From positions 682,001 through 746,000 of the forward strand of contig MCGE01000003.1 in NCBI GenBank assembly GCA_002105175.1: 64,000 nt of DNA, in the 5' to 3' direction. This DNA is from Absidia repens (lineage: Eukaryota; Mucoromycota; Mucoromycetes; Mucorales; Cunninghamellaceae). The notes under the pieces are model-generated. The model saw only the letters and a program-made list of their open reading frames with translations. It did no database searches and had not been told where the DNA came from. How positions within the stretch are numbered: the first letter of the stretch is position 1; each line of letters begins with the position of its first letter. The translations under genes were made by a program, and so were the position numbers. Positions 63,576 through 64,000 of the stretch are shown here, one piece after another.

Positions 63576-64000
63576 GATTATGCGAGGGGAGAGAAAAAAA
63601 AAAAGAGAGAGCGAGAAACAGAATAAAAAACAACGGGAAATGAAAAGGAACTTCCGGTCTGCTAAGCTCCAAAAATTCTTTTGCAGTCACCACATTACTT
63701 TCCCCTGAAAAAAGAACGCGACATTCACACGCCGATCAATGCCCAGATAAGCCCATCAGATCTACTTTCACCATAGTCTGCCCAGCTAATACATCCAAGA
63801 AGTATCATTTCAACATATGCACACAAAATCATAAAGCAGAGCAAAAAAAAAAAAAAAAAAAGTGGTAAGTCACCACCATCACCCCAAATAATAAGCTACG
63901 TCCACATCATGCCAAATATGCAGCTAATTTACATGATCAGCAAATTTTTGGTTTGAGGATAAATAGCATTTTTATTCATTCGATAAAAAAAAACGGCACT
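63576..64000. other. NDUFA5 upstream region to window end
   Basis: Purine-rich leader on the plus strand (63590-63650) and an A run at 63843-63860. Nothing else recognised. Confidence 0.45.

Overview
The window is nuclear DNA from a fungus. Evidence: AT-rich sequence, many short GT-AG introns (mostly 60-120 bp) inside genes, AATAAA-type 3' ends, long A/T homopolymers, and fungal cell-wall genes (a GH18 chitinase, a Kre9/Knh1-like GPI protein, a Ktr-type mannosyltransferase). Homologues of animal C9orf72 and DNAJC12, which the well-known yeasts lack, together with exon-rich genes, point to an early-diverging lineage. A Mucoromycota (Mucorales-like) species is my best guess, by inference only. 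I reconstructed 19 protein-coding genes by joining exons by hand; in each, the splice phases agree. I saw no rRNA, tRNA or CRISPR.

Layout. 1-1.8 kb: 3' part of a C9orf72-type DENN gene (+). 1.8-6.4 kb: gene-free and repeat-bearing. 6.4-11.3 kb: SRPK kinase and a PXB-PX-DUF3818 lipid protein (LEC1 type), in tandem (+). 11.3-17 kb: repeat-rich, including a gene coding for an N-terminal Tc1-like HTH plus a C-terminal SANT domain (-), bracketed by two inverted copies of a dispersed repeat. 18.1-20.4 kb: a Gln/Ser-rich unknown protein (+). 21.3-23.4 kb: casein kinase I (-) with an apparent one-base frameshift. 25.8-26.6 kb: another repeat copy. 26.9-29.8 kb: 15-exon chitinase (-). 32-34.3 kb: kinesin-10 (-), divergent from QCR2 (34.9-36.6, +), which converges on an SLC25A39/40/Mtm1-like carrier (-). 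38.6-41.3 kb: gene-free, with a 34-bp minisatellite. 41.4-44.8 kb: USO1/p115 (+), convergent with DNAJC12 (-). DNAJC12 is divergent from the presequence protease CYM1/PITRM1 (+). 51.6-53.5 kb: isocitrate lyase (+). 54.3-55.2 kb: the longest copy of the dispersed repeat. 55.9-59 kb: divergent GT15 mannosyltransferase (-) and UBAC2/Dsc2-like membrane protein (+). 59.9-63.6 kb: SNU13 (+), Kre9-like GPI protein (+) and NDUFA5 (-).

The genes do not form one pathway. Themes that recur are mitochondria (QCR2, carrier, PreP, NDUFA5), membrane traffic and ER/Golgi (C9orf72, LEC1, USO1, GT15, UBAC2-like) and cell wall (chitinase, Kre9-like, GT15).

The most interesting signals are the fungal C9orf72 and DNAJC12 orthologues, the HTH-SANT gene between inverted repeats, the multi-copy repeat family with a conserved core next to poly(A) signals, and the SNU13 gene whose first coding exon appears to be only the ATG.
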